DNA from: JAVBRU01 sp031547595
Lineage (GTDB): Bacteria > Bacillota > Clostridia > Christensenellales > Aristaeellaceae
Direction of reading: 5' to 3'
Assembly (NCBI GenBank): GCA_031547595.1
Contig: JAVBRU010000086.1
Location: 1-12,965 of the forward strand
DNA length: 12,965 nucleotides
Part shown: positions 4,680 to 12,752 of the stretch, piece by piece
How positions within the stretch are numbered: the stretch's first letter is position 1
Layout: each line of letters starts with the position of its first letter
Translations under genes and position numbers: made by a program
Notes under the pieces: model-generated
What the model was told of the DNA's origin: nothing
Database searches by the model: none
Seen by the model: only the letters and a program-made list of their open reading frames with translations

Positions 4680-5201
4680 ATGCCTGTTACGATGGAGAAT
4701 GATTATGCCTGCTTGTTTTGCATCACCGGGCGGGAGGCCGCAATAGCCAGGCGCATTGAGCAGCTGGAAAGCGGCTACCGCGCTACGGCTGTGCAGATGG
4801 TAAAGCGCAAATCGGTTCAAGGTGTAACCACTTGCACCAATACGGTGATGCTGCCGGGATATGTGTTTGTTGAAATTCCCAAGGAATGTGGCTTTGCGCC
4901 TTATCATCTGCGTATGGAGGGCGTGCTGTCGGTATTGACCACAGTGGATGGGGAATGGCGGCTTTTTGGCCAGGACAGGGTGTTTGCGGCTTGGGTATTT
5001 GCGCAAGAGGGGCTGATTGCTTTTTCTACAGCTTATTGCGAGGGCGACAGAATACGGATCATGTCCGGGCCGCTCAAAGACCTGGAGGGGTACATCACCA
5101 AGGTGGACAAGCGCAACAAGAGTGGCCAGGTGTGCCTGCGCGTGGGGGACAGGGAAATCAGGGTTTGGCTGGCATTCGATTTGGTGGAAAAGCCTTTGTG
5201 A
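4680..5201 (+). CDS. loaP: LoaP-type NusG paralog, processive antiterminator
   Basis: The 173-residue protein is a specialised NusG paralog. An NGN domain covers about 8-105, opening with YACLFCITGREAAIARRIE and carrying the typical VMLPGYVFVEI (56-66). A C-terminal KOW domain covers about 119-172, with GDRIRIMSGPLKDLEGYITKV. The length and the location inside an exopolysaccharide operon fit LoaP of Firmicutes. LoaP binds elongating RNA polymerase and a leader RNA hairpin to suppress termination across long biosynthetic operons. General housekeeping NusG is normally found beside secE and ribosomal protein genes, which are absent here. GGAGGG (4667-4672) precedes the ATG by 7 nt. The Bacteroides relative UpxY plays a similar part at capsule loci that also have invertible promoters. 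The direct target is probably this operon, but its binding site is not proven. Confidence 0.85.
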   Translation: MPVTMENDYACLFCITGREAAIARRIEQLESGYRATAVQMVKRKSVQGVTTCTNTVMLPGYVFVEIPKECGFAPYHLRMEGVLSVLTTVDGEWRLFGQDRVFAAWVFAQEGLIAFSTAYCEGDRIRIMSGPLKDLEGYITKVDKRNKSGQVCLRVGDREIRVWLAFDLVEKPL

Positions 5202-5220
5202 AGGAAGCGGAGGGACGGCA

Positions 5221-6243
5221 TTGGGGCATCGTAAGTGCAAACGGCGCAGAGATGATCGGCAGCTGACGGTCCAGGCTGTCTGCGCTGCGCTGGTCATAAT
5301 TATTTTCCTCAGTGTGGCGTATGGTGTGGGCAGAATGCTGGAAACAAAGAATGTGCTGCAGCAGCGTGGAGAACTTGCCAGCCACTTTGAGGAAGCGGTT
5401 ATCGTGACGTATCAGGGACAGCGCTACCAGGCGCGTCCAAAGCTTACGACGGTGCTGTTCATCGGCGTAGACAAAACTAGCGAAACAGAGGCAAATGAAA
5501 GCCGTGATGGCGGGCAGGCGGACTTTCTGCTATTACTGGTGATTGATGAGGAGCAAAAGAAGATAACGCCCATTCAGATCGACCGGGACACGATGGCAGA
5601 GATCACAGTATTGAACGTGCTGGGAAAAGCTTCCGGAACGCGCAGGGCGCAAATATGCCTTTCACACGGGTTTGGCAATACCCAGAAGCAAAGTGCCGAG
5701 CTGACGGTGGACGCGGTGAGCAAACTTCTTCTGGGCAGCGCCATTGATTTTTATATTACCATCAATTTAGATGGCATCCCGGTGCTCAACGACATAGTGG
5801 ATGGCATTGAAGTGACGCTGGAGCATGATTTTACGGCGCTGGAGCCGTCCATGAGAAAAGGAGAAACACTGACCCTTCGCGGAAAACAGGCGGAATACTA
5901 TGTTCGTGCCAGATGGGGGATTGGTGTTGGGACCAACGAATCCAGAATGATGCGTCAAAGGGAGTACCTCTCTTTATTGGGGGCCGCCCTGGATGCAAGA
6001 ATACAGGACAATCAAAACTTTGCAGGGACACTGTTTGATGTGTTGGTGCCCTACCTGGAAACCAATATGAAGCGCGGCCGAATGGTGAACGAGGCATGGA
6101 ACACGCGTGCTTTTACCCGCACGGAGATCCAATACCTGGAAGGGACGCATTCCTATGGCCCGGATGGGTTTGTGGAGTTTAGTGTGCAGGAACAAAGCCT
6201 GGAGGCATTGATCATGCAGTTGTTCTATAAGCCAGTCTACTAA
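5221..6243 (+). CDS. LytR-CpsA-Psr (LCP) family phosphotransferase, attaches polysaccharide to the cell wall
   Basis: LCP enzymes transfer undecaprenyl-linked glycopolymers to peptidoglycan on the outer face of the membrane. The 340-residue protein has a basic cytoplasmic start, one membrane segment (about 17-37) and an extracellular LCP domain. Conserved landmarks are LFIGVDK (79-85), Asp101 in ADFLLLLVI, DRDTM (121-125, usually PRDT), DFYITINLDGIPVLNDIVDGIEV (176-198), YYVRARW (226-232) and SRMMRQREY (241-249), which supply the pyrophosphate-binding arginines. The sequence is divergent: the loop before Asp101 is long (ETEANESRDGGQA) and the usual PRDT proline is replaced by Asp. I place the start at TTG 5221, with GGAGGG (5209-5214) 6 nt upstream, because this follows the loaP stop by 19 bp; the open frame itself extends further back into loaP. 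Its presence suggests the product is wall-anchored capsule rather than released slime. Confidence 0.85.
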   Translation: MGHRKCKRRRDDRQLTVQAVCAALVIIIFLSVAYGVGRMLETKNVLQQRGELASHFEEAVIVTYQGQRYQARPKLTTVLFIGVDKTSETEANESRDGGQADFLLLLVIDEEQKKITPIQIDRDTMAEITVLNVLGKASGTRRAQICLSHGFGNTQKQSAELTVDAVSKLLLGSAIDFYITINLDGIPVLNDIVDGIEVTLEHDFTALEPSMRKGETLTLRGKQAEYYVRARWGIGVGTNESRMMRQREYLSLLGAALDARIQDNQNFAGTLFDVLVPYLETNMKRGRMVNEAWNTRAFTRTEIQYLEGTHSYGPDGFVEFSVQEQSLEALIMQLFYKPVY

Positions 6244-6262
6244 AAAAACCGGAGGAAAGAAT

Positions 6263-7021
6263 ATGCCCCAGCAGCGACCCGCACAAACTGCGCCTTCAAG
6301 TTATCCCAGTGAAATGGATGTGGAGATCAATTTTTCGGAGCTCCTGTACCGGCTGCTCGAAAAGTGGAAGGTCATCGCGCTGTGCGCAATTCTGGGCTTG
6401 GTGCTCTCTGCCGGTTATACGTTTCAGCTGGTTACGCCCATGTATGAGGCCACGGCAAAAATATATGTGATGAACTCTAAGGACTCCGCGATCAATCTGT
6501 CCGACTTGCAAATTGGCTCTTACTTGACAAGTGATTACCAGGAAGTATTCAAAACCTGGGTGGTGCACGAGATGGTGATCCAAAACCTGGGGCTTGCCTA
6601 TAGCTACCAGGAAATGCAAGGCATGCTGAGCATCACGAACCCTGCGGACACACGCATTTTGTATATTACCGTAACGCTGGATGATGCGGCGCGGGCTACA
6701 CAGATCGCCAACGAGTATGCAAAGGTGGCCAAAAAGTACATATCGGAAACAATGGCCACAGAAGAACCCAGCATTATGGCTGACGCGCTGCAGCCCACCA
6801 AGCCCGTGAAACCCAACAAGACCATGAACCTCATGATGGGCCTTGTGCTGGGTGCAGTGCTGGCTATTGCAGTGGTCGTGATCCGATTCTTGTTGGATGA
6901 CAAATTGAAAACCACAGATGATGTGCAAAAATATGCGGGCATGTCCACATTGGCTGTGGTGCCGGTGTATAAGAAGCCGAAAGAAACGCCCAAAAAGAGC
7001 GAAGAGTTGGGGGGAGGATGA
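6263..7021 (+). CDS. Wzz/CpsC-type polysaccharide co-polymerase and tyrosine-kinase activator
   Basis: The 252-residue membrane protein is of the Wzz (chain-length determinant) family in its Gram-positive form, where the kinase is a separate protein (as in CpsC/CapA/YwqC). An N-terminal cytoplasmic part with DVEINFSELLYRLLEKWKV leads into membrane segment 1 (about 37-55). The extracellular part (about 56-186) contains YEATAKIYVM. The proline motif LQPTKPVKPN (176-185) precedes membrane segment 2 (about 188-211), and a cytoplasmic tail ends in a Lys/Glu-rich stretch. The tail of such proteins activates the partner BY-kinase, encoded next with an ATGA overlap, so the two are probably translationally coupled. 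GGAGG (6251-6255) is 7 nt before the ATG. Confidence 0.9.
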   Translation: MPQQRPAQTAPSSYPSEMDVEINFSELLYRLLEKWKVIALCAILGLVLSAGYTFQLVTPMYEATAKIYVMNSKDSAINLSDLQIGSYLTSDYQEVFKTWVVHEMVIQNLGLAYSYQEMQGMLSITNPADTRILYITVTLDDAARATQIANEYAKVAKKYISETMATEEPSIMADALQPTKPVKPNKTMNLMMGLVLGAVLAIAVVVIRFLLDDKLKTTDDVQKYAGMSTLAVVPVYKKPKETPKKSEELGGG

Positions 7022-7779
7022 TGCGTCGGGTGAAGCTGGGGTTTGCAAATTTTCCGGAGTTGGATTACGCCTGTGAAGAAGCAATCCACACGCTGTGTAC
7101 CAATCTTTCATTTTGCGGAGAAAAAGAAAAACGCATCATGATCACCTCCAGCCGCGCGCATGAGGGCAAATCGTTTATTGCGATGAACCTCATGCGCGCT
7201 ATGGCAAGGCTTGGCAAAAAGGTGGCATTGGTGGATGCGGACCTTCGCCGGTCTGAAATTATGATGCGCTATGAGGCAGAGCTTTTGCGGGGCTCCGGCA
7301 ATGGGTTGGCCAACTACCTGGCCGGGATGTGCGATATGGATGAGATTGTATATATGACGGATATTTATGGCGGCAGGATCGTGCCGGTGGGCCGCAGGGT
7401 ATCAAACTCTCTGGCGCTACTCACCGGCGGCCGGTTCGAAAAGCTGATGAACGCGCTGTCTGAGACATTTGATGTGGTGATCGTGGATGCCCCGCCGGTG
7501 GGGCTCGTTATCGATGCGGCAGAAATCGCAAAATGTTGCACCGGCACTTTGTTTGTGGTGCAATACAACGAAACCCGGCGGCGGGAGCTGATAGAAGCAC
7601 GCCAGCAGATCGAAAGGACAGGCTGCGAGATATTGGGGACGGTGCTAAACAGTGTGTCCTTTGATTCATACAGCAGTAAGAAGTACTACAATAAGTACTA
7701 CTATTCGCACTATTCCAGCAGTTATTACCAGCCAGACAAGCCCGGGAGTGAAAAACAAAAGAGAGAAAAGACACCATAG
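7018..7779 (+). CDS. BY-type protein tyrosine kinase (Wzc/CpsD-like) of capsule synthesis
   Basis: The 253-residue cytoplasmic BY-kinase controls polysaccharide polymerisation together with the Wzz-like protein encoded before it. Visible motifs are EAIHTLCTNLSF (21-32), Walker A SSRAHEGKSF (44-53), Walker A' VALVDADLR (69-77) and Walker B DVVIVDAPP (152-160). The C-terminal tail (218-237) has nine tyrosines, including KKYYNKYYYSHYSSSYY, the autophosphorylation cluster of this family. Residues HEGKS vary slightly from the common EGKST. The start overlaps the previous stop (ATGATG, 7018-7023). ATG 7018 and ATG 7021 are both possible and differ by one residue. GGGAGG sits directly against 7018, so coupling with upstream translation is likely. 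Confidence 0.93.
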   Translation: MMRRVKLGFANFPELDYACEEAIHTLCTNLSFCGEKEKRIMITSSRAHEGKSFIAMNLMRAMARLGKKVALVDADLRRSEIMMRYEAELLRGSGNGLANYLAGMCDMDEIVYMTDIYGGRIVPVGRRVSNSLALLTGGRFEKLMNALSETFDVVIVDAPPVGLVIDAAEIAKCCTGTLFVVQYNETRRRELIEARQQIERTGCEILGTVLNSVSFDSYSSKKYYNKYYYSHYSSSYYQPDKPGSEKQKREKTP

Positions 7780-7781
7780 CG

Positions 7782-8486
7782 ATGAGCGGATTGACCGATA
7801 TTCATCATCATGTGCTGTACGGGCTGGATGATGGGCCTAAAACGTATGAAGAAATGGCGGCTATGCTGCGCGTGGCCCATGAAAACGGGGTAACAACACT
7901 GATTGCCACGCCCCATGTGACCCCGGGCGTGGATGCCTTTCAATATGAGCTGATGATGGAAAGGCTGAAGGAAGCGCAGGCATACTGTGAGGCGATGGGC
8001 TTCCCGCTCAAGGTGCTTCCCGGCGCAGAGATACTTTACACGCCTGCAATCATCAACGCGCTGATGGACCGGAAACTGCCGACCCTGGCAGGCACACAGT
8101 ATGTGCTGGTCGAGTTCTCCCCTAACCTGAAATACGGGGAAGTGGAGACGGCGGTAAAGAAACTGATCCGGTTTGGATACCGGCCCATCCTGGCGCATGT
8201 GGAACGGTATCGGTGCCTGCGCAGGCGGGGCCGCTTAGCACAGCTGCGTGAGAAGTACAAGGTGTATTATCAAATCAACTGCAACAGCTTGCTGGGCAAT
8301 GGTGGGCTGCGCGTAAAGCGCTTTGCCAGGTATGCACTGGAAGAAGGGCAGCTGGATTATGTCGCATCCGATGCCCACGATGTGCAGGCCAGAAAGTGCA
8401 GGATGCAGGAAGCGTTTCGTTTTCTTTGCAAGCACAAAGATCAGCGGTTTGCCAACCGGTGTATGCGCACATCTATGTCTGAATAA
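7782..8486 (+). CDS. PHP-family protein tyrosine phosphatase (CpsB/YwqE/CapC-like)
   Basis: The 234-residue metal-dependent phosphatase is of the PHP superfamily and removes phosphate from the tyrosine cluster of the BY-kinase encoded just before it. Metal-binding motifs are all present: DIHHHVLYGLDDG (6-18), ATPHV (42-46), GAEI (81-84), HVERY (139-143) and SDAHD (196-200). The length is slightly below the usual 240-255. The ATG lies 2 bp after the kinase stop. The ribosome binding site is poor (AGAGAAAAG about 20 nt upstream), so translation probably depends on coupling to the kinase gene. Confidence 0.92.
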   Translation: MSGLTDIHHHVLYGLDDGPKTYEEMAAMLRVAHENGVTTLIATPHVTPGVDAFQYELMMERLKEAQAYCEAMGFPLKVLPGAEILYTPAIINALMDRKLPTLAGTQYVLVEFSPNLKYGEVETAVKKLIRFGYRPILAHVERYRCLRRRGRLAQLREKYKVYYQINCNSLLGNGGLRVKRFARYALEEGQLDYVASDAHDVQARKCRMQEAFRFLCKHKDQRFANRCMRTSMSE

Positions 8487-8510
8487 TATCTGTAAAGGAG
8501 CGTTGCAATT

Positions 8511-9194
8511 ATGCAACCCATTGAGTTTAAGAGAAACGAAGAAACGGTAGAGTGCGTTCGCCCAATGGCCATAACATATTCTGCCCACAGGGTATACGAT
8601 GGCGCAAAACGTGTGCTGGATGTGTTTTTTTCGTCATTGGCATTGGTGGTGCTGGCACCCTTTATGGGGTTGCTTGCGCTGATTATCTGGCTGGATGATC
8701 CGCACGGAAGCCCGATCTATGTATCGAAGCGCTGCGGGAAGAATGGCAAGCAATTCTCCTTCTACAAATTTAGATCCATGTGCGTCAATGCAGATAAGTT
8801 GCTGGAGGGCCTGATGGATCAAAACGAAGCGGACGGGCCGGCATTTAAGATCAAAAAAGATCCGCGGCTGACCCGGGTGGGGCGTTTTATCCGCAAGTGC
8901 TCTATTGACGAGCTGCCCCAGCTGATCAATATCCTTCGCGGGGATATGAGCATTGTGGGCCCACGGCCCCCGATCGCCCGAGAAGTTGAGCAATACACCA
9001 GCTATCAGATGAAAAGGCTTTCCGTCAAGCCCGGCTTAACTTGCCTTTGGCAGGTGCAGCCCCATCGAAATGACCTGAGCTTTGATGAGTGGGTGGAGCT
9101 AGATATCAAGTACATCCGCGAGCGCTGCCTGGCATTGGATGCGAAGCTGGTGCTATTGACCATCTGGTCCATGTTGTCCATGTCAGGAGTGTAA
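8511..9194 (+). CDS. Undecaprenyl-phosphate sugar-1-phosphate transferase (initiating enzyme)
   Basis: The 227-residue short monotopic phosphoglycosyl transferase (bacterial sugar transferase family, CpsE/WcaJ catalytic domain) puts the first sugar phosphate on undecaprenyl phosphate to start each repeat unit. A membrane-embedded helix (about 37-60) follows KRVLDV. Family motifs are YKFRSM (85-90), DPRLTRVGRFIRK (117-129), the catalytic Asp-Glu in SIDELPQ (131-137), GDMSIVGPRPP (144-154) and KPGLTCLWQV (173-182). It lacks the extra N-terminal membrane domain of WbaP/CpsE long forms, so it is the compact type. AAAGGAG (8494-8500) is about 10 nt before the ATG. The sugar (galactose, glucose or an amino sugar) cannot be told from the sequence. 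Confidence 0.92.
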   Translation: MQPIEFKRNEETVECVRPMAITYSAHRVYDGAKRVLDVFFSSLALVVLAPFMGLLALIIWLDDPHGSPIYVSKRCGKNGKQFSFYKFRSMCVNADKLLEGLMDQNEADGPAFKIKKDPRLTRVGRFIRKCSIDELPQLINILRGDMSIVGPRPPIAREVEQYTSYQMKRLSVKPGLTCLWQVQPHRNDLSFDEWVELDIKYIRERCLALDAKLVLLTIWSMLSMSGV

Positions 9195-9248
9195 TACTTA
9201 CTCAAGAAAGCCCTCCGAATAAAATGCTTGGATTTGGAGTTTGTGCGA

Positions 9249-10382
9249 ATGAAAATTGCAATGATCGGGCATAAGCGGGTCCCCTCGCGGGAAGGGGGGA
9301 TTGAAATTGTGGTGGAGGAAATCTCAACTCGTATGGCTCGTCAAGGCCATGATGTGACGGTGTATAATCGAACGGGGCATCATGTGAGTGGGAAAACGTT
9401 TGACCCGGATCAGGGCAGGCAACTCAAAACATACAAAGGTGTCCGGGTGAAAAAGGCATTCACCATTCAAAAAAAAGGATTGGCAGCAGCCACTTCTTCT
9501 TTTTTTGCCACGATAAAAGCATTGTTTGGCAAATATGATTGCATTCATTATCACGCAGAAGGGCCAAGCGTGATGCTGTGCATTCCTCATCTGCTGGGGC
9601 TTCGCACGGTCGTGACCATCCATGGCCTGGATTGGCAAAGGGGTAAGTGGGATAAGTTTGCCACCTGGTATTTGAAGCTTGGCGAGAAAACAGCAGTGCG
9701 GTACGCAAACGAGGTGATTGTGCTGAGCAAAAGCATGCAACGCTATTTTATGCAGCAGTATGGACGCAGCACAGTATTTATCCCAAACGGCGTTGAAAAA
9801 CCCCCGCATCAGCCGGTAAACACTATACGAAGCCGGTGGGGGCTGGAAAAGGACTCGTATATCTGCTTTTTGTCCAGGATCGTGCCGGAAAAGGGCTTGC
9901 AATACCTGATAGAGGCGTTCCGCGGTGTGCAGACGGATAAGAGCTTGGTTGTTGCAGGTGGCTCTTCGGATACGGAAGGCTTTTTTGAGCAGATGAGGCA
10001 CCTTGCGGCGGCAGATACAAGGGTCATTTTTACTGATTTTGTGTGTGGGCAAGCGCTTGCGGAGCTATATAGCAACGCCTATGTGTATGTGTTGCCGTCA
10101 GATCTGGAGGGCATGCCGCTGGGCCTGCTGGAAGCGATGTCTTATGGAAACTGCTGTGTTGTCTCTGATATAGCAGAGTGCACTGAAGTGGTGGAGGATC
10201 AGGCGCTCACCTTCTCACGGGGCGATGTGGCGGCCTTGCGGCAGAAGCTGCAGATGCTGTGTGACGACCAAGCAGTGGTAGAGCAGTATAAGCGCAATGC
10301 ATCGGATTTTATATGCCGAAAATACCAATGGGATGATATCGTGGTGGAGACCTTGAATCTGTATCGAAAATCTGGGAAATAA
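9249..10382 (+). CDS. GT4-family glycosyltransferase
   Basis: The 377-residue cytoplasmic glycosyltransferase has the GT-B fold. The N-terminal acceptor domain begins MKIAMIGHKRVPSREGGIE, a pattern seen in rhamnosyl/galactosyl GT4 enzymes (GHKR-P..GG-E). The C-terminal donor domain has FLSRIVPEKGLQYLIEAF and the EX7E motif in EGMPLGLLEAMSYG. It would add one of the sugars after the initiating transferase. The start is ATG 9249, with GGAG (9236-9239) 9 nt upstream; the open frame continues back to a TTG at 9228 that lacks a ribosome binding site. Donor and acceptor are unknown. Confidence 0.88.
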   Translation: MKIAMIGHKRVPSREGGIEIVVEEISTRMARQGHDVTVYNRTGHHVSGKTFDPDQGRQLKTYKGVRVKKAFTIQKKGLAAATSSFFATIKALFGKYDCIHYHAEGPSVMLCIPHLLGLRTVVTIHGLDWQRGKWDKFATWYLKLGEKTAVRYANEVIVLSKSMQRYFMQQYGRSTVFIPNGVEKPPHQPVNTIRSRWGLEKDSYICFLSRIVPEKGLQYLIEAFRGVQTDKSLVVAGGSSDTEGFFEQMRHLAAADTRVIFTDFVCGQALAELYSNAYVYVLPSDLEGMPLGLLEAMSYGNCCVVSDIAECTEVVEDQALTFSRGDVAALRQKLQMLCDDQAVVEQYKRNASDFICRKYQWDDIVVETLNLYRKSGK

Positions 10383-10413
10383 ATGCGCATATCAACACAG
10401 GGAGCCTATGACG

Positions 10414-11529
10414 ATGAAAGTACTCATTGTGAACCCCATCCTATATACATCCGAAAACCGGCACATTAAAAGGGCGGGCTCGATCAAAGACTGCATGATT
10501 TATGATTTAAGTCTGGCTTTTTACGAACAGGGGCACGAGGTTGTATTGTATGCGGCAGAACCTTTTCAACCCCTGCAAAGCGAAGAATACCCATTTGAGG
10601 TCATCTGGGGCAAGAGTGTATGCAAACGCATCCTGATGCCGCATTGCTTTCCGTTTATGCCAAGCTTGGCAAAATATCTGAAACAATACGGGCCATCCTT
10701 TGACCTGATCATCACTAGCGAGGTGTTTTCGTTGAACTCGTTGGTTGCGAGCAGGCAAGCACCCGGTAAAATCGTCTGCTGGCATGAGCTGGCCAAGCAC
10801 AATGCCCTGATGAAAAAGATACCCTCGCATATCTGGTATGGGGTTGTGGCACGGCTGTTGATGCGCAAGACAGCGGTTGTCGCCCGCTCTGAAAGCGCAA
10901 GGATTTTTATTTCGCAGTATTGCAAAAACACAAGGGAAATCATCATAGAGCATGGCGTAAACCTTAATAAGTTCCCTGCCCGGGCGCAGAAGAACAACTA
11001 TTTTGTGGTGTGCTCCCAATTGATAGAGCGCAAAAGAATTGATGGAATCATTCAAATATTTAAACGCTATCTGGAGCAAGTGGATGCCGGGTGTGCGCTG
11101 TATATCGTGGGGGATGGCGAGCTGGCAGCCATGCTGAAAGCCCTGGTGAAACGGCTAGCCATTGAGGAGAAGGTTCATTTTACAGGCAGAATGAACCATG
11201 AGCAGCTGCTGCCGGTATTGGCGGGGGCCAAGGCAATGCTTGTGAACACAGTGAAGGATAACAGCATGATCTCCATTGTTGAAGCCATTGCGGTGGGCAC
11301 ACCTGTGATCACAACAGCGGTGCCGCTCAATGTGCCCTACATCCGCTCCAATGGGCTGGGCATTGTGGATGATAATTGGGATGTGGCCGCTCTTCAGGAA
11401 ATCAGCGTCCATAACGCATACTATGTTGAAAATTGTTTGAGCTACCGGCGCGAAATTTCTACGCTGCACTGCGTGAAGCAATTCGAAACGCTTTGTGCGA
11501 AAAGAATACTACCCGATGCGAGGGGATAA
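10414..11529 (+). CDS. GT4-like glycosyltransferase with an altered EX7E motif
   Basis: The 371-residue GT-B glycosyltransferase is the second of three in a row. The N-terminal Rossmann half begins MKVLIVNPIL. The C-terminal half carries VVCSQLIERKRIDGII, LYIVGDGEL and VHFTGRMNHEQL. The motif that is normally EX7E reads DNSMISIVE, with Asp in place of the first Glu, followed by AVGTPVITT. Members with such changes exist, so it may still be active. ATG 10414 is preferred to ATG 10408 because GGAG (10401-10404) is then 9 nt away instead of 3. It ends 3 bp before the next gene, so the genes are translated together. Sugar specificity is unknown. Confidence 0.85.
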   Translation: MKVLIVNPILYTSENRHIKRAGSIKDCMIYDLSLAFYEQGHEVVLYAAEPFQPLQSEEYPFEVIWGKSVCKRILMPHCFPFMPSLAKYLKQYGPSFDLIITSEVFSLNSLVASRQAPGKIVCWHELAKHNALMKKIPSHIWYGVVARLLMRKTAVVARSESARIFISQYCKNTREIIIEHGVNLNKFPARAQKNNYFVVCSQLIERKRIDGIIQIFKRYLEQVDAGCALYIVGDGELAAMLKALVKRLAIEEKVHFTGRMNHEQLLPVLAGAKAMLVNTVKDNSMISIVEAIAVGTPVITTAVPLNVPYIRSNGLGIVDDNWDVAALQEISVHNAYYVENCLSYRREISTLHCVKQFETLCAKRILPDARG

Positions 11530-11532
11530 GAC

Positions 11533-12735
11533 GTGAGAATTCTGATCGTAAACAAATTTCTCCACCCAAACGGAGGGTCGGAAACATATATATTCAAGCT
11601 AGGCAGCCAGTTGACAGCCCTGGGGCATCAGGTGCAGTTTTTTGGAATGGAGCATGAGCGGCGCTGCGTAGGCAATGATGTGGGCGCGTATACTGCGGTC
11701 ATGGATTTTCACCATGCGTCCAGGCTGCAGAAACTGTCCTATTCCCTCAGGACAATTTATTCGGCTGAAGCCAGGCGGAAGATTCGCAGGGTGCTGGAGG
11801 CATTCGCGCCTGATGTGGTGCACCTCAACAATTTTAACTACCAGCTGACGCCTTCTATTATTCTGGAAATCAGAAAGTGGGAAAGGGATATGGGCTGTGC
11901 CTGCAAGATTGTGTTTACGGCGCATGATTATCAATTGATCTGCCCCAACCACATGCTGTACAACCCGGCACAAAACACTTGTTGCGAGAAGTGCGTTGCA
12001 GGAGCGTTTGTGCACTGCATCCAAGACAAGTGCATTCATCACTCTTTGCAAAAGAGCATGATTGGCGCCATGGAAGGATACTTTTGGAAAATGCGTGGGG
12101 TGTACCGTGAGCTGGATGCTGTGGTTTGCCCCACGGCATTCATGAAAAGAAAGCTGGATACCAACCCCATCTTTGCATCAAAAACGATTGCGATGCTAAA
12201 CTTTGCGGAGCCGGCCGCGCGGGTGGGAGAAGGAAAGAAAGACTATGCCCTGTACTTTGGCCGTTTTTCGCAGGAGAAAGGCGTGAAAACGTTGCTTGCT
12301 GTGGCCAGGACGCTTCCCCATATCCAGTTTGTTTTTGCCGGCACCGGGCCCTTAGAAAATGAAATGCAGGGCATCCCCAACATCAAAAATGTGGGGTTCC
12401 AGACAGGAGCGGTGCTGGGGAAACTGATTGAAGAGGCACGCTTCAGCATCTATCCATCAGAATGGTACGAAAACTGTCCATTTTCTGTGATAGAAAGCCA
12501 AATGTACGGAACGCCCGTGTTGGGGGCCGATATTGGCGGGATTCCGGAGCTGATTCAGCCAGGATCGACGGGGGAATTGTTTGAAAGCGGAAATGTGCAG
12601 GCGCTGGCATCTGCCATAGAGCGCCTATGGAGCGACAGAGAGCGGACGGATCGTTTTTGCATAAATTGTGCGACGGCCCATTTTGATACGCTGGAGCAAT
12701 ACTGCGAAAAATTGATCCCTATATATCAACAATAA
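11533..12735 (+). CDS. GT4-family glycosyltransferase with a cysteine-rich insertion
   Basis: The 400-residue GT4 enzyme starts with GTG. It opens MRILIVNKFLHPNGGSETYIF, with the typical GG-x-E loop, and its C-terminal half has ALYFGRFSQEKGVKTLL, FVFAGTGPLE and the EX7E motif in ENCPFSVIESQMYGTPV. After TAHDYQLICPN comes an insertion of about 35 residues with several cysteines (CCEKC, then C and C spaced by HCIQDKC), which may bind a metal ion or form a structural knuckle. A similar insertion occurs in a subgroup of bacterial GT4 enzymes. GAGGGG (11520-11525) lies in the end of the previous gene, 7 nt before the GTG. Confidence 0.87.
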   Translation: MRILIVNKFLHPNGGSETYIFKLGSQLTALGHQVQFFGMEHERRCVGNDVGAYTAVMDFHHASRLQKLSYSLRTIYSAEARRKIRRVLEAFAPDVVHLNNFNYQLTPSIILEIRKWERDMGCACKIVFTAHDYQLICPNHMLYNPAQNTCCEKCVAGAFVHCIQDKCIHHSLQKSMIGAMEGYFWKMRGVYRELDAVVCPTAFMKRKLDTNPIFASKTIAMLNFAEPAARVGEGKKDYALYFGRFSQEKGVKTLLAVARTLPHIQFVFAGTGPLENEMQGIPNIKNVGFQTGAVLGKLIEEARFSIYPSEWYENCPFSVIESQMYGTPVLGADIGGIPELIQPGSTGELFESGNVQALASAIERLWSDRERTDRFCINCATAHFDTLEQYCEKLIPIYQQ

Positions 12736-12752
12736 GTGATGGAGCTGTGTGG

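Noticed and set aside
4503..5297. 264-codon minus-strand open frame
   Set aside because: It lies antisense to loaP and the end of the secreted-protein gene, has a low-complexity His/Pro/Arg-rich composition, no ribosome binding site and no family resemblance.
6296..7111. 271-codon minus-strand open frame
   Set aside because: It is opposite the Wzz-like gene and is rich in His and Cys, as expected from reading a coding frame backwards. The plus-strand product is clearly recognisable.
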